Below are positions 9,896-18,003 of a stretch of DNA of 64,000 bases, one piece after another (position 1 is the stretch's first letter; the number at the start of each line of letters is the position of its first letter). The stretch is from Staphylococcus coagulans (GTDB lineage Bacteria > Bacillota > Bacilli > Staphylococcales > Staphylococcaceae), in the NCBI RefSeq assembly GCF_002901995.1, contig NZ_PPQN01000004.1, forward strand, positions 1 through 64,000, given 5' to 3'. Position numbers and translations under genes: made by a program. The notes under the pieces were generated by a model. It searched no databases and was not told where the DNA came from. It worked only from the letters and a program-made list of their open reading frames with translations.

Positions 9896-10876
9896 TTATG
9901 CTTTATCGTTGTCATCAAAAATAAAGTCTTCGTCTTGTAAGCCTTCAACGTTAAGTGCTAAAACGTAACCGTCTCCTTTTACTGAGAAGAAGTCATGGTT
10001 TTTAGTTGTACGGTCTAAAGCATTTTCAATAATTGGGCTGAACTCTTTTTCTTCGAAGTACGGTTCAAAACCTAAGTTAGAAAGTGCTTTGTTACCGTTA
10101 TATTGTACATAATTGAGCACGTCATCAGCTAAACCAAGAGGCTCATACAATTTACGTGTGTAAGATTCTTCGTTTGCATATAAATCTTCTAATAATTTAT
10201 ACATTTCACGATCCGCTTTTTGTTTTTCACTTTCGGATAACTCGCTACGCAAACTTTGTGCATCCAGTCCAGTAAATAGACCGTGAATGGATTCATCTAA
10301 TAAAATTTTACGAATAATTTCTCCAGATGTCGTCATACGGCCTTGCCCTGCTAAATAAAGTGGATAATAGAAACCAGAGAAGAATAAAAATGTTTCTAAA
10401 AATACACTTGCAACACGCGCCATATATTGATCATATATTGTTGTTTCTTTCGCCCATAATTTATGATACGTCCCAACAATTTTCTCAGATTTGTATTTCA
10501 AATGTGGCTCTTCAATTACCCATTTGTCCAATAACTCATCCGTTTCACTTGAAGGAAGCAATGTTGTGAAAATATGTGAATAACTTTTCGCATGAATCTG
10601 TTCCATCATCCCCATAAAAGCATAGACAGCTTTTTTACGTAAGTCACTTGTATGCATCATGATTAAAGGCATACCATCATCAGCTTGATGTGTGTCTAAT
10701 CCTGTTAACCCAGCTAATGCTTTTTTAAAGGCATCTTGTTCTTGTTCAGTTAAAGTTTTCCAACTCGCAATATCTTTTGAAACTTTAAATTCTGTTTCAA
10801 CCCACATTTGAGCAATGTTTTGACGCCAAAACATATTCGTCATATCTTCCTGAGTATTCCAATTTACAGCTATCAT
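9896..10876 (-). CDS. nrdF: Class Ib ribonucleotide reductase, small subunit NrdF
   Basis: NrdF is the radical-generating beta subunit that, with NrdE and the flavoprotein NrdI, converts ribonucleoside diphosphates to deoxyribonucleotides. The 326-residue protein starts MIAVNWNTQEDMTNMFWRQN like S. aureus NrdF. Metal-site motifs are present: GLDTHQADDG near residue 63, MEQIHAKSYSHIF near 98-110, and ILLDESIHG near 195-203. The metal cofactor in this class is normally dimanganese-tyrosyl, assembled with NrdI. It lies 127 bp downstream of nrdE, in one operon, and is followed by a terminator at 9780-9811. Confidence 0.96.
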   Translation of the reverse strand: MIAVNWNTQEDMTNMFWRQNIAQMWVETEFKVSKDIASWKTLTEQEQDAFKKALAGLTGLDTHQADDGMPLIMMHTSDLRKKAVYAFMGMMEQIHAKSYSHIFTTLLPSSETDELLDKWVIEEPHLKYKSEKIVGTYHKLWAKETTIYDQYMARVASVFLETFLFFSGFYYPLYLAGQGRMTTSGEIIRKILLDESIHGLFTGLDAQSLRSELSESEKQKADREMYKLLEDLYANEESYTRKLYEPLGLADDVLNYVQYNGNKALSNLGFEPYFEEKEFSPIIENALDRTTKNHDFFSVKGDGYVLALNVEGLQDEDFIFDDNDKA

Positions 10877-11003
10877 TAATTTCCATTTCTCCTTATCTTT
10901 TTATTAGTATCACGATCTATGCATCACGCATGTATGGGGCTGAAATCAATGACTTCGTTGCCCCAAGCATGATAGTTAATATTAGTTCGGCATCAATTTA
11001 TGG

Positions 11004-13109
11004 CTAAATTGAGCAACTTGTACATTCTTCGACGCTAAGTAATTTATTTCTTGTGTAATATAAAGATTTAAGCCCTTTGTAATGTGCATAAACATAAAGT
11101 CGAGATAATTCACGTGTTGAAATTTCTGAGTTTACATAGAGAATTGTAGAAATACCTTGATCAATGTGTGTTTGAATCGTTGCAATTAAGTCGATTAATT
11201 TCATTTGATCTGTGTTAAATGCTGATTTGTAATACCACATCGTTTGCGGTGATAAAAATGGCATTGGATAAAATGTTTCAGAATTTCCGTATGTGCGTCG
11301 TTCAATTTGATCCACGATTGGCATAACAGAACTTGTCGCATTTTGTACGTATGAGATACTTTGAGTTGGTGCAATCGCTAAACGGTATGCATGATAAAGA
11401 CCGTATTTTTCAACTTCAGCTTGTAATGCTTTCCAGTCTTCACGTGTTGGTATATCGTGATTTTCGAATAATGCTTTTACTTTATCATATTGTGGCAAAA
11501 AGTCTTCAGACGTATAACGCTCAAAATAGCGACCATTTGCATAATCTGTTTGTTCAAAGCCAACAAAAGTTTCGCCACGTTCTTTTGCGATTTCCATAGA
11601 ACGTTCGATTGAATAATAGTTCATCATCATGAAGAAAACATTAGCAAAGTCTCTAGCTTCTTCTGATTCATAGCTTATTTTATTTTTCGCAAGATAACCG
11701 TGTAAGTTCATCACACCTAAACCAACAGAATGAAGTTCACTGTTTGCTTTTCTTACACCAGGTGCGTTTTGAATATTAGCTTCATCACTTACAACAGTCA
11801 GTGCATCCATACCTGTATGCACTGAATCTCTGAACTTGTCAGACTCCATTACATTTACAATGTTTAATGAACCTAAGTTACATGAAATATCTCGCTTAAT
11901 TTCATCTTCAATACCATAATCATTAATGACAGATGTTTCTTGTAATTGGAAAATCTCCGTACATAAGTTACTCATTTTGATTTGGCCGATATTAGAGTTC
12001 GCATGCACACGGTTGGCATTGTCTTTAAACATTAAATAAGGATAGCCTGATTGCAATTGTGTTTGCGCGATCATATTTAACATTTCACGTGCATCTTTGC
12101 TTTTCTTCATAATATTTGGGTTTTCAACAAGTTGGTCGTAATATTCATCAATATTAATGTCATCGAGTGTGACACCGTATTCTTTTTCAACCGTATGTGG
12201 CGCAAACATAAAGAAGTCTTTACCTTCTTTTGCTAGTTCAAAAAACTTAGATGGCACAATTAGACCTGTAGAAATCGTAGACAAACGTAAATCTTCATCA
12301 GCATTTACTTTTTTAGTGTCTAAAAACTCTTCCACATCATAATGAAAAATATTAAGGTATACTGCACCTGCTCCTGGACGTTGACCTAACTGATCAGCAT
12401 AACTAAAGCCACCTTCTAAAGCTTTAGCAACAGGGAGCACGCCTTTTGCTACACCTTTGATGCCTTTGATTGCTTCGCCTCTGGCACGTAGTTTGGATAG
12501 ATTAATAGCAACACCGCCACCAATCTTACTGAGTTGTTTTGCAGTTGAATCTATGTAGTTAATGGAATTTAAGCTGTCGTCCACTTCTAATAAGAAACAT
12601 GATACAAGTTCCCCACGACGCGCACGTCCTGCATTTAAAAATGTAGGTGTCGCTGGTTGGTAACGTTGATCAATCATCGCTTGAATAAATTGTTTAGCTA
12701 AAGCGACATTACCTTTTGCAAGGTATAGTGACACAATCACGACATGCTGATGATAATCTTCAAGGTACTTTGATTTATCATTGGTTTTAAGTGCATAGTC
12801 TTTAAAAAACTTACTTGCTGACATATAGCTCGCAAATGCAAATGGAATTGAAGATGCAAATGCAATGACTTCAGCAAGTTGCGCTTCACTGTAGTCGTTA
12901 AATACGTTGTAGTAAAAATTATTATCAACTAAAAAGTGAAGGCGCTCCAATTCACTATCAAAATGAACGGTTTTATCTTTAATTTCTTCAAGATACACCG
13001 CTAACGCTTCTTGGTCTTTTTCTATTTGAAAAAAGCCGTTTTCATTTCTCTTTGTGACTTGATTGTTTAATTCAATGTGATTGTACTGCTTTTGTTCCAT
13101 AGTTTTCAT
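11004..13109 (-). CDS. nrdE: Class Ib ribonucleotide reductase, large subunit NrdE
   Basis: NrdE is the catalytic alpha subunit. The 701-residue protein has [16 protein letters not shown] near residue 175 (reactive Cys), [18 protein letters not shown] near 205, [11 protein letters not shown] near 375 (radical Cys), SCNLGSLNI near 400, and the redox tail CTSCSI at the C-terminus that accepts electrons from NrdH-type or thioredoxin partners. The frame is open to 13169, but the ATG at 13109 follows GAAGGTGG and gives the S. aureus-like start [16 protein letters not shown]. It overlaps the end of nrdI by 38 bp, which suggests translational coupling. No nrdH glutaredoxin gene is in the cluster. 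Confidence 0.96.
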   Translation of the reverse strand: MKTMEQKQYNHIELNNQVTKRNENGFFQIEKDQEALAVYLEEIKDKTVHFDSELERLHFLVDNNFYYNVFNDYSEAQLAEVIAFASSIPFAFASYMSASKFFKDYALKTNDKSKYLEDYHQHVVIVSLYLAKGNVALAKQFIQAMIDQRYQPATPTFLNAGRARRGELVSCFLLEVDDSLNSINYIDSTAKQLSKIGGGVAINLSKLRARGEAIKGIKGVAKGVLPVAKALEGGFSYADQLGQRPGAGAVYLNIFHYDVEEFLDTKKVNADEDLRLSTISTGLIVPSKFFELAKEGKDFFMFAPHTVEKEYGVTLDDINIDEYYDQLVENPNIMKKSKDAREMLNMIAQTQLQSGYPYLMFKDNANRVHANSNIGQIKMSNLCTEIFQLQETSVINDYGIEDEIKRDISCNLGSLNIVNVMESDKFRDSVHTGMDALTVVSDEANIQNAPGVRKANSELHSVGLGVMNLHGYLAKNKISYESEEARDFANVFFMMMNYYSIERSMEIAKERGETFVGFEQTDYANGRYFERYTSEDFLPQYDKVKALFENHDIPTREDWKALQAEVEKYGLYHAYRLAIAPTQSISYVQNATSSVMPIVDQIERRTYGNSETFYPMPFLSPQTMWYYKSAFNTDQMKLIDLIATIQTHIDQGISTILYVNSEISTRELSRLYVYAHYKGLKSLYYTRNKLLSVEECTSCSI

Positions 13110-13470
13110 AAAAATTGACCACCTTCTCTTTAAATTCTGTTGTGTCTTGGGCATTCCCATGTAATTCAAACTTCAATAATAAAGGGACATTGTACTCGTC
13201 AGAAATTGTTACGCCAGCCTTTGCGAAGTTTTGTCCCCAGTTGCGATTTCCACTTGCTGCAACGCCCTTTAAATATTCATGGTTTTTCCCTAAAAATTGT
13301 TGTACTGGTTGAGGCACCTCTCCAAAACCAATTGTACTTGTCACAATAATAAAGGGTTCTGTCATCTCTTCAGATGCATTCGTTTCATTAATCTCAAGTG
13401 TGTTATCAAGTTCTGCACGCTTAACAAAGCGTCTTACATTGCCGGTAAAAGAATAAAAAACGACTTTCAT
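13072..13470 (-). CDS. nrdI: Ribonucleotide reductase flavodoxin NrdI
   Basis: A 132-residue flavodoxin-like protein with the FMN phosphate loop [10 protein letters not shown] near residue 6 and [10 protein letters not shown] near 45. NrdI supplies the oxidant that builds the Mn(III)2-tyrosyl cofactor of NrdF. It is the first gene of nrdI-nrdE-nrdF, and its 3' end overlaps nrdE. The ATG follows AAAGGTGG. Upstream, two NrdR boxes at 13753-13768 and 13785-13800 indicate repression by NrdR when deoxynucleotide levels are adequate. Confidence 0.95.
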   Translation of the reverse strand: MKVVFYSFTGNVRRFVKRAELDNTLEINETNASEEMTEPFIIVTSTIGFGEVPQPVQQFLGKNHEYLKGVAASGNRNWGQNFAKAGVTISDEYNVPLLLKFELHGNAQDTTEFKEKVVNFYENYGTKAVQSH

Positions 13471-13752
13471 ATTGAATAACCACCTTTCATATTAAATGAA
13501 CGATTTTTATATAATTGCTTTTGTTTTCTCTCAATCACAATATAATTCTCATTTAATTAAATGCGAACATATATTTGTTGTCATATGCACTTTAAGATGA
13601 TGCGCTCATTTCGCAAATTGCTATATTCATCATGCAATCGTTCATTAAAAAATTAATAACACTACATGTAGAGAAGAAAAGAAATAGAATGTGCAAAAAC
13701 GTGTAATCCTCTATCAATTCCAACCGTTTTCATCCTATTTCTCATCTTTCAA

Positions 13753-13768
13753 ACACAATATATAGTGT
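13753..13768. promoter_or_regulatory. NrdR box 1
   Basis: ACACAATATATAGTGT matches the NrdR consensus acaCwAtATaTwGtgt at every position. It lies about 285 bp upstream of nrdI. Confidence 0.85.
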
Positions 13769-13784
13769 TTCTTTTCGTTCATCG

Positions 13785-13800
13785 GTACTATATTATGTGT
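13785..13800. promoter_or_regulatory. NrdR box 2
   Basis: GTACTATATTATGTGT matches about 12 of 16 consensus positions. It starts exactly 32 bp after box 1, the roughly three-helical-turn spacing known for paired NrdR sites. Confidence 0.75.
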
Positions 13801-13934
13801 TTCATTATACATAAGTCCTTTCTGTTTTTAAAGAGATAAATATGAATTTTTGTCACCGATTGTCATCAAAAGCGATAGTATCAATAGGTTTAGGAAACAG
13901 AAAAATTTTTTCTGTAAGAAAACATTTTTAACGC

Positions 13935-13963
13935 TTGACTTTTGATGATAAAAGGATTATTAA
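13935..13963 (+). promoter_or_regulatory. Candidate promoter of the EamA-queF unit
   Basis: TTGACT (13935-13940), a 17-bp spacer and TATTAA (13958-13963). This predicts transcription from about 13970, directly over the LexA-like site. A second TATAAT at 14025-14030 lacks a good -35. Confidence 0.45.
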
Positions 13964-13975
13964 ACCACCCAAAAC

Positions 13976-13989
13976 AGAACATATGTTCT
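13976..13989. promoter_or_regulatory. LexA-like SOS box
   Basis: AGAACATATGTTCT is a perfect palindrome containing the Gram-positive LexA core GAAC-N4-GTTC. The usual outer C and G are A and T here. It sits just after the candidate -10. The core alone is expected roughly once by chance in a window this size. Confidence 0.45.
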
Positions 13990-14093
13990 ATTTTATTGTA
14001 CACTTCCTTCACAAAATTTCAAGATATAATGCACGGTAACGCTTTTTATGCTACGATGTATAAGTCAAATTTTTATAATTAAGAGGCGATTTA

Positions 14094-14981
14094 ATGAATT
14101 CAAAAATGAAAGGCATCGTTGCTATCTTAATTTCTGCGATTGGTTTTAGCTTTATGGCTGTTTTCTTTCGTCTCGCCGGAGATTTGCCCGTATTTCAAAA
14201 ATCATTAGCTCGAAATTTTGTAGCGATGTTTATTCCCCTTTTCTTTATTATTAAATTCAAGCAACCTTTTTTCGGTAAACTCAGCAGTCAACCCTTACTC
14301 ATTACACGCTCGATTTTAGGCTTAACGGGTGTGTTGTTAAATATATATGCCATTGATCATATGGTTTTAAGCGATGCAGACATACTTATGAAACTCAACC
14401 CATTTTGGACGATTCTATTAAGCTTAATATTTTTAAAAGAATATATTCAAAAGTATCAAATTACAGCAATGCTTGTCGCAATCGTTGGGATGCTTTTTGT
14501 AGTCAAGCCTGAATTTTCTTCAGAAATATTACCTGCGTTGACAGGATTGTTGTCTGGTATTTTTGCAGCTTCGGCTTATACAGCTGTACGTGCATTAAGT
14601 ACACGCGAAGCACCTTACACGATTGTTTTTTATTTTTCATTCTTCTCAGTTATTGCGCTGTTACCATTTGTTATATTTACGTATGAACCGATGAGCCGTA
14701 TACAAATCATCTACCTTGTTTTAGCAGGACTTTCAGCAGCTGTTGGTCAAATCGGAATTACTGTCGCATACAGTTATGCACCTGCAAAAGATATTTCTAT
14801 TTTCACATACGCTTCTATCATCTTTACAGCACTCATAGGTTTTGTTTTATTCAAAGAAGCACCTGATTTCTACGCTGTAATTGGTTATATTATTATTCTA
14901 GGTGCAAGTTATTATATGTTTGAAAAAGCAAGACGCTCCACATACTCTGAACATCGTCATAAAAAGCAACAATCAAATTAA
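14094..14981 (+). CDS. EamA/DMT-family transporter
   Basis: The 295-residue protein has about ten hydrophobic segments in two repeats, the pattern of the drug/metabolite transporter superfamily with two EamA domains. The first repeat starts [24 protein letters not shown]. The substrate cannot be read from sequence. The ATG follows AAGAGGCG. queF begins 16 bp after its stop with its own GGAGG site, so the two are very likely cotranscribed. A LexA-like box and promoter lie about 105-160 bp upstream. A link to deazapurine or queuosine precursor transport is possible but only inferred from the pairing. Confidence 0.85.
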   Translation: MNSKMKGIVAILISAIGFSFMAVFFRLAGDLPVFQKSLARNFVAMFIPLFFIIKFKQPFFGKLSSQPLLITRSILGLTGVLLNIYAIDHMVLSDADILMKLNPFWTILLSLIFLKEYIQKYQITAMLVAIVGMLFVVKPEFSSEILPALTGLLSGIFAASAYTAVRALSTREAPYTIVFYFSFFSVIALLPFVIFTYEPMSRIQIIYLVLAGLSAAVGQIGITVAYSYAPAKDISIFTYASIIFTALIGFVLFKEAPDFYAVIGYIIILGASYYMFEKARRSTYSEHRHKKQQSN

Positions 14982-14997
14982 AGAAGGAGGCATACCA

Positions 14998-15498
14998 ATG
15001 CCTAAAGGTCGTTCAAAAGAAGAATTAAAGGATATTACATTACTCGGCAATCAAAACAACACATATGATTTTGATTACCGTCCAGACGTATTAGAAACGT
15101 TTGATAATAAACATCAGGGACGAGATTACTTTGTTAAATTCAACTGCCCTGAATTCACATCTTTATGTCCAATTACAGGTCAACCTGATTTTGCTACCAT
15201 CTATATTTCATATATTCCAAATGTAAAAATGGTTGAATCAAAATCACTCAAACTTTATTTGTTTAGTTTTCGTAATCATGGTGATTTTCATGAAGACTGT
15301 ATGAATATTATCATGAATGACCTTATAGAATTAATGGACCCTCACTACATTGAAGTATGGGGTAAATTCACGCCTCGTGGTGGTATTTCAATTGATCCTT
15401 ATACGAACTATGGTCGTCCAGAAACAAAATATGAAAAAATGGCCGACTATCGCATGATGAATCATGATTTATACCCTGAAACAGTTGATAACAGATAA
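14998..15498 (+). CDS. queF: NADPH-dependent 7-cyano-7-deazaguanine reductase QueF
   Basis: QueF reduces preQ0 to preQ1, the last free-base step before the modified base is inserted into tRNA as a queuosine precursor. This is the short unimodal type with 166 residues. The catalytic cysteine lies in [17 protein letters not shown] near residue 56, and the NADPH-binding motif [20 protein letters not shown] lies near 79-98. The ATG at 14998 with AAGGAGG matches the 166-residue S. aureus length. The other pathway genes queCDE are 22 kb away behind a preQ1 riboswitch. No riboswitch is visible upstream of this unit. Confidence 0.95.
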   Translation: MPKGRSKEELKDITLLGNQNNTYDFDYRPDVLETFDNKHQGRDYFVKFNCPEFTSLCPITGQPDFATIYISYIPNVKMVESKSLKLYLFSFRNHGDFHEDCMNIIMNDLIELMDPHYIEVWGKFTPRGGISIDPYTNYGRPETKYEKMADYRMMNHDLYPETVDNR

Positions 15499-15545
15499 TT
15501 TTATTTAAATACATTTAAAGCACAAGAGGCTAGCACATCCATCCC

Positions 15546-15623
15546 AAAGTAAATAGCGCTCCGATGATTTTAATAGAAAATCGTCTGAGCGCTTCCTTTT
15601 TATGATAAAACTGCGTTTCATAT
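15546..15623. repeat. Dispersed intergenic repeat, copy A (terminator-like)
   Basis: 78 bp that recur at 44284-44361 with about ten differences. The core folds as AGCGCTCCGATGATTTT against AAAATCGTCTGAGCGCT and is followed by CCTTTTTATG, so on the plus strand it could end the queF transcript. Confidence 0.75.
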
Positions 15624-15753
15624 CTCAGAGCGTCCTCCTCTTTTATAACAAATCACTTTAAATCTATATCATCCCACCTGAAAATATGCACATAAATGAA
15701 TTAGCTTCTTTGAAATATTTAAAGCTAAGTTGTATATCATATTAATCATTGTC

Positions 15754-15782
15754 TTGTTTAATCTACAATTTAGTTATAGAAT
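15754..15782 (+). promoter_or_regulatory. Candidate promoter of the first POT transporter gene
   Basis: TTGTTT (15754-15759), 17 bp, TAGAAT (15777-15782), 35 bp before the start codon. Confidence 0.45.
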
Positions 15783-15816
15783 GGTTTTAACTTCATGCGA
15801 AGAGGGGGACTTTTTA

Positions 15817-17322
15817 ATGGGCGCACATTACACAAAGGAAGAAATATTGAACAGTACGCCACGTACAGGTTTTTTCGGGCATCCTAAAGGTTTAAGTACA
15901 TTATTTTTCACTGAATTTTGGGAGCGCTTTAGCTATTATGGTATGAAAGCCATTTTAGCTTACTATATTTATTATTCTATCGCTAAAGGCGGATTTGGCC
16001 TCGATCAAGGTGTCGCACTACAAATTGTTTCTATTTATGGTGCGTTAGTTTATATGAGTGGTGTGATCGGTGGATGGATTGCTGACCGTATTACTGGTAC
16101 ACGTCACGCACTGTTTTACGGTGGAACACTCATTATGCTCGGGCATATTCTTTTATCTCTACCCAATAACTTTGTCATCCTTTTAATTGCATTACTCGTG
16201 TTAATTATTGGGACAGGGATGTTGAAACCTAACATTTCCTCAACAGTAGGCTTATTGTATGAAAAAAATGATCCACGCTTAGATGCAGCTTTTACAATTT
16301 TCTATATGAGTATTAATTTAGGTGCATTGCTTTCCCCACTTATTGTAGGTTGGGCACAAGTGAACCTCGGTTTCCACTTCGGCTTTGCTATTGCTGCAGT
16401 AGGGATGTTTATTGGATTAGTTACATACTACATCACGAATAGAAAATATTTGGGTCTTGCTGGATTAGAAGTACCCGATCCGTTAACAAAAGCAGAGCGT
16501 TCAAAATTAATCAAAATCGTTATTATTGTGGCTGTTGTCATTGCAGTAGTTTGCTTTATTTTAAATCAATTACAACTGTTAACGATAGCCACATTTGCAA
16601 ATTTTATTACGCTTTTGGGTGTATTTTTACCGCTCTTTTATTTTGTTAAAATTATTTTAAGTAAAAAAACAGCCAATCATGAACGCAAAAGAGTTTATGC
16701 TTATATTCCTTTATTCATTGCATCGGTTGCATTTTGGATGATTCAAGAGCAAGGTTCAACTGTACTTGCACAATTCGCAGATACTAAAACACAACTTGAT
16801 TTAGCAAAAGTGACTGGTGGACTCATCGATTTTCATATTCCACCTGCTTGGTTCCAATCGCTAAATCCACTCTTTATCATTACGCTTGCACCATTATTTT
16901 CTATATTGTGGGTGAAATTAGGCCGTTTTAATCCACCTACTGTTATCAAATTTGCAATTGGTGTTATTTTAGCAGGAGTTTCTTACTTAATCATGGTTAT
17001 CCCTGGCGATGCTGATTTAATTAATCCATTTTGGTTGGTTGCGAGTTTCTTAATTGTAACGATGGGTGAACTTTGCTTATCCCCTATTGGCTTATCGACA
17101 ACTACCAAATTAGCGCCTGAAGCTTTTACCGCACAAATGATGAGCGTGTGGTTCTTATCTAACGCGATGGCACAAGGGATTAACGCACAAATGGTAACGA
17201 TGTATACACATATTAGTACCAACCAATATTTCTTAATTTCTGGTGCAGTCGCACTTCTCATCGGTATCGTTTTAATTTGTATCGCACCATTCATTAAAAA
17301 CTTAATGCAGGGTGTTAAATAA
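15817..17322 (+). CDS. POT-family proton-dependent di/tripeptide transporter (first of two)
   Basis: A 501-residue integral membrane protein of the PTR/POT family, which imports di- and tripeptides with protons. It has about 14 hydrophobic segments. Signature residues are visible: FFTEFWERFSYYGMKAIL near residue 32-49 (the ExxERFxYY proton-coupling motif), GGWIADRITGTRHALFYGG near 88, and FYMSINLGALLSPL near 166 (PTR2 signature). The frame is open 29 codons further up, but the AGAGGGGG site and the family fix the ATG at 15817. It is paired with a close paralogue 680 bp downstream but has its own terminator. Confidence 0.92.
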   Translation: MGAHYTKEEILNSTPRTGFFGHPKGLSTLFFTEFWERFSYYGMKAILAYYIYYSIAKGGFGLDQGVALQIVSIYGALVYMSGVIGGWIADRITGTRHALFYGGTLIMLGHILLSLPNNFVILLIALLVLIIGTGMLKPNISSTVGLLYEKNDPRLDAAFTIFYMSINLGALLSPLIVGWAQVNLGFHFGFAIAAVGMFIGLVTYYITNRKYLGLAGLEVPDPLTKAERSKLIKIVIIVAVVIAVVCFILNQLQLLTIATFANFITLLGVFLPLFYFVKIILSKKTANHERKRVYAYIPLFIASVAFWMIQEQGSTVLAQFADTKTQLDLAKVTGGLIDFHIPPAWFQSLNPLFIITLAPLFSILWVKLGRFNPPTVIKFAIGVILAGVSYLIMVIPGDADLINPFWLVASFLIVTMGELCLSPIGLSTTTKLAPEAFTAQMMSVWFLSNAMAQGINAQMVTMYTHISTNQYFLISGAVALLIGIVLICIAPFIKNLMQGVK

Positions 17323-17355
17323 CATTTAACTTCAACGATGACACAATTAAGGTGC

Positions 17356-17403
17356 GGAAGTGGAACAACGAAATCGATTCGATTTCAGTTCTACTTCCTT
17401 TTT
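17356..17403 (+). terminator. Terminator after the first POT gene
   Basis: GGAAGTGGAAC near 17356 pairs with GTTCTACTTCC ending at 17398, with an inner GAAATCGA/TCGATTTC stem, then TTTTT. Confidence 0.82.
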
Positions 17404-17917
17404 ATTTATCTGATAAACTGTTATTTCTCTTTTACTAAAACGCCACTCGTAGACCTAAATCTACTATGGCTCTCTTATCATATCAAGTGTTAATTAAGTT
17501 TAACTCTGCGAAATTATTTCACGCTTGATAACTTGGCATATCATTTTTGTTTGTTTTTAATAATACAAAACTCAAAATCAATTACTTTCTTCTTATTTTA
17601 TTATTTGGTACCATATGAGAGTCTGGAAAGTTTAGTCTTTTATTCTATAAATCCATTTAAAACGAATGAAAGAGGCGTTGTTAGTTTAATAATCCCTAAC
17701 ACTATAACCTCTGCTGTCTTAGTAAGTGCCTTTTTTAGTGTTTTAGATCAAATAGAACACTAGCATGAACCGACTTAGGCATCTTAAAGTATTCACACAA
17801 TTAGATAGCACCCTACTTCGTTTCAGATTCATTCAATCACGCTTGATAGGTAAAGTGTTAAAATTAAAATTATTCAAAATATTTTGTCGTCATACAAAAT
17901 CCACATTTTCAAAATTA
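17404..17917. other. Intergenic region between the POT genes
   Basis: About 510 bp with no supportable gene. A 76-codon frame at 17533-17763 has no ribosome binding site. The regulatory sites of the second POT gene lie at its right edge. Confidence 0.55.
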
Positions 17918-17932
17918 TATTTTCAGAAACTT
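17918..17932 (+). promoter_or_regulatory. Candidate CodY box
   Basis: TATTTTCAGAAACTT matches 13 of 15 positions of the CodY motif AATTTTCWGAAAATT. It ends two bases before the -35 element of the promoter at 17934-17962. Confidence 0.6.
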
Positions 17933-17933
17933 A

Positions 17934-17962
17934 TTGAAATTTAAATATATCAGGCGTAAAAT
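17934..17962 (+). promoter_or_regulatory. Candidate promoter of the second POT gene
   Basis: TTGAAA (17934-17939), 17 bp, TAAAAT (17957-17962), 41 bp before the start codon. Confidence 0.6.
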
Positions 17963-18003
17963 GGCTTCTATATGCTTTGTTCAGACAGGAAGGATTGATT
18001 AAA

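Larger units (their letters stand above)
13471..14093. other. Divergent control region between nrdI and the EamA-queF unit
   Basis: 623 bp. It holds the paired NrdR boxes, a near-perfect A/T-rich palindrome at 13897-13915, a promoter at 13935-13963 and a LexA-like site at 13976-13989. The 280 bp between the NrdR boxes and nrdI contain no gene I can support. Confidence 0.6.

Noticed and set aside
13110-13169. 20-residue extension of NrdE
   Set aside because: The ATG at 13109 has a good GAAGGTGG site and matches the known protein start.
13897-13915. CodY box at the A/T palindrome upstream of the EamA gene
   Set aside because: The palindrome reads ACAGAAAAATTTTTTCTGT and lacks the central TTCWGAA of CodY sites.
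17533-17763. 76-codon frame between the POT genes
   Set aside because: Hydrophobic by A-T composition only, with no ribosome binding site and no coupling to a neighbour.
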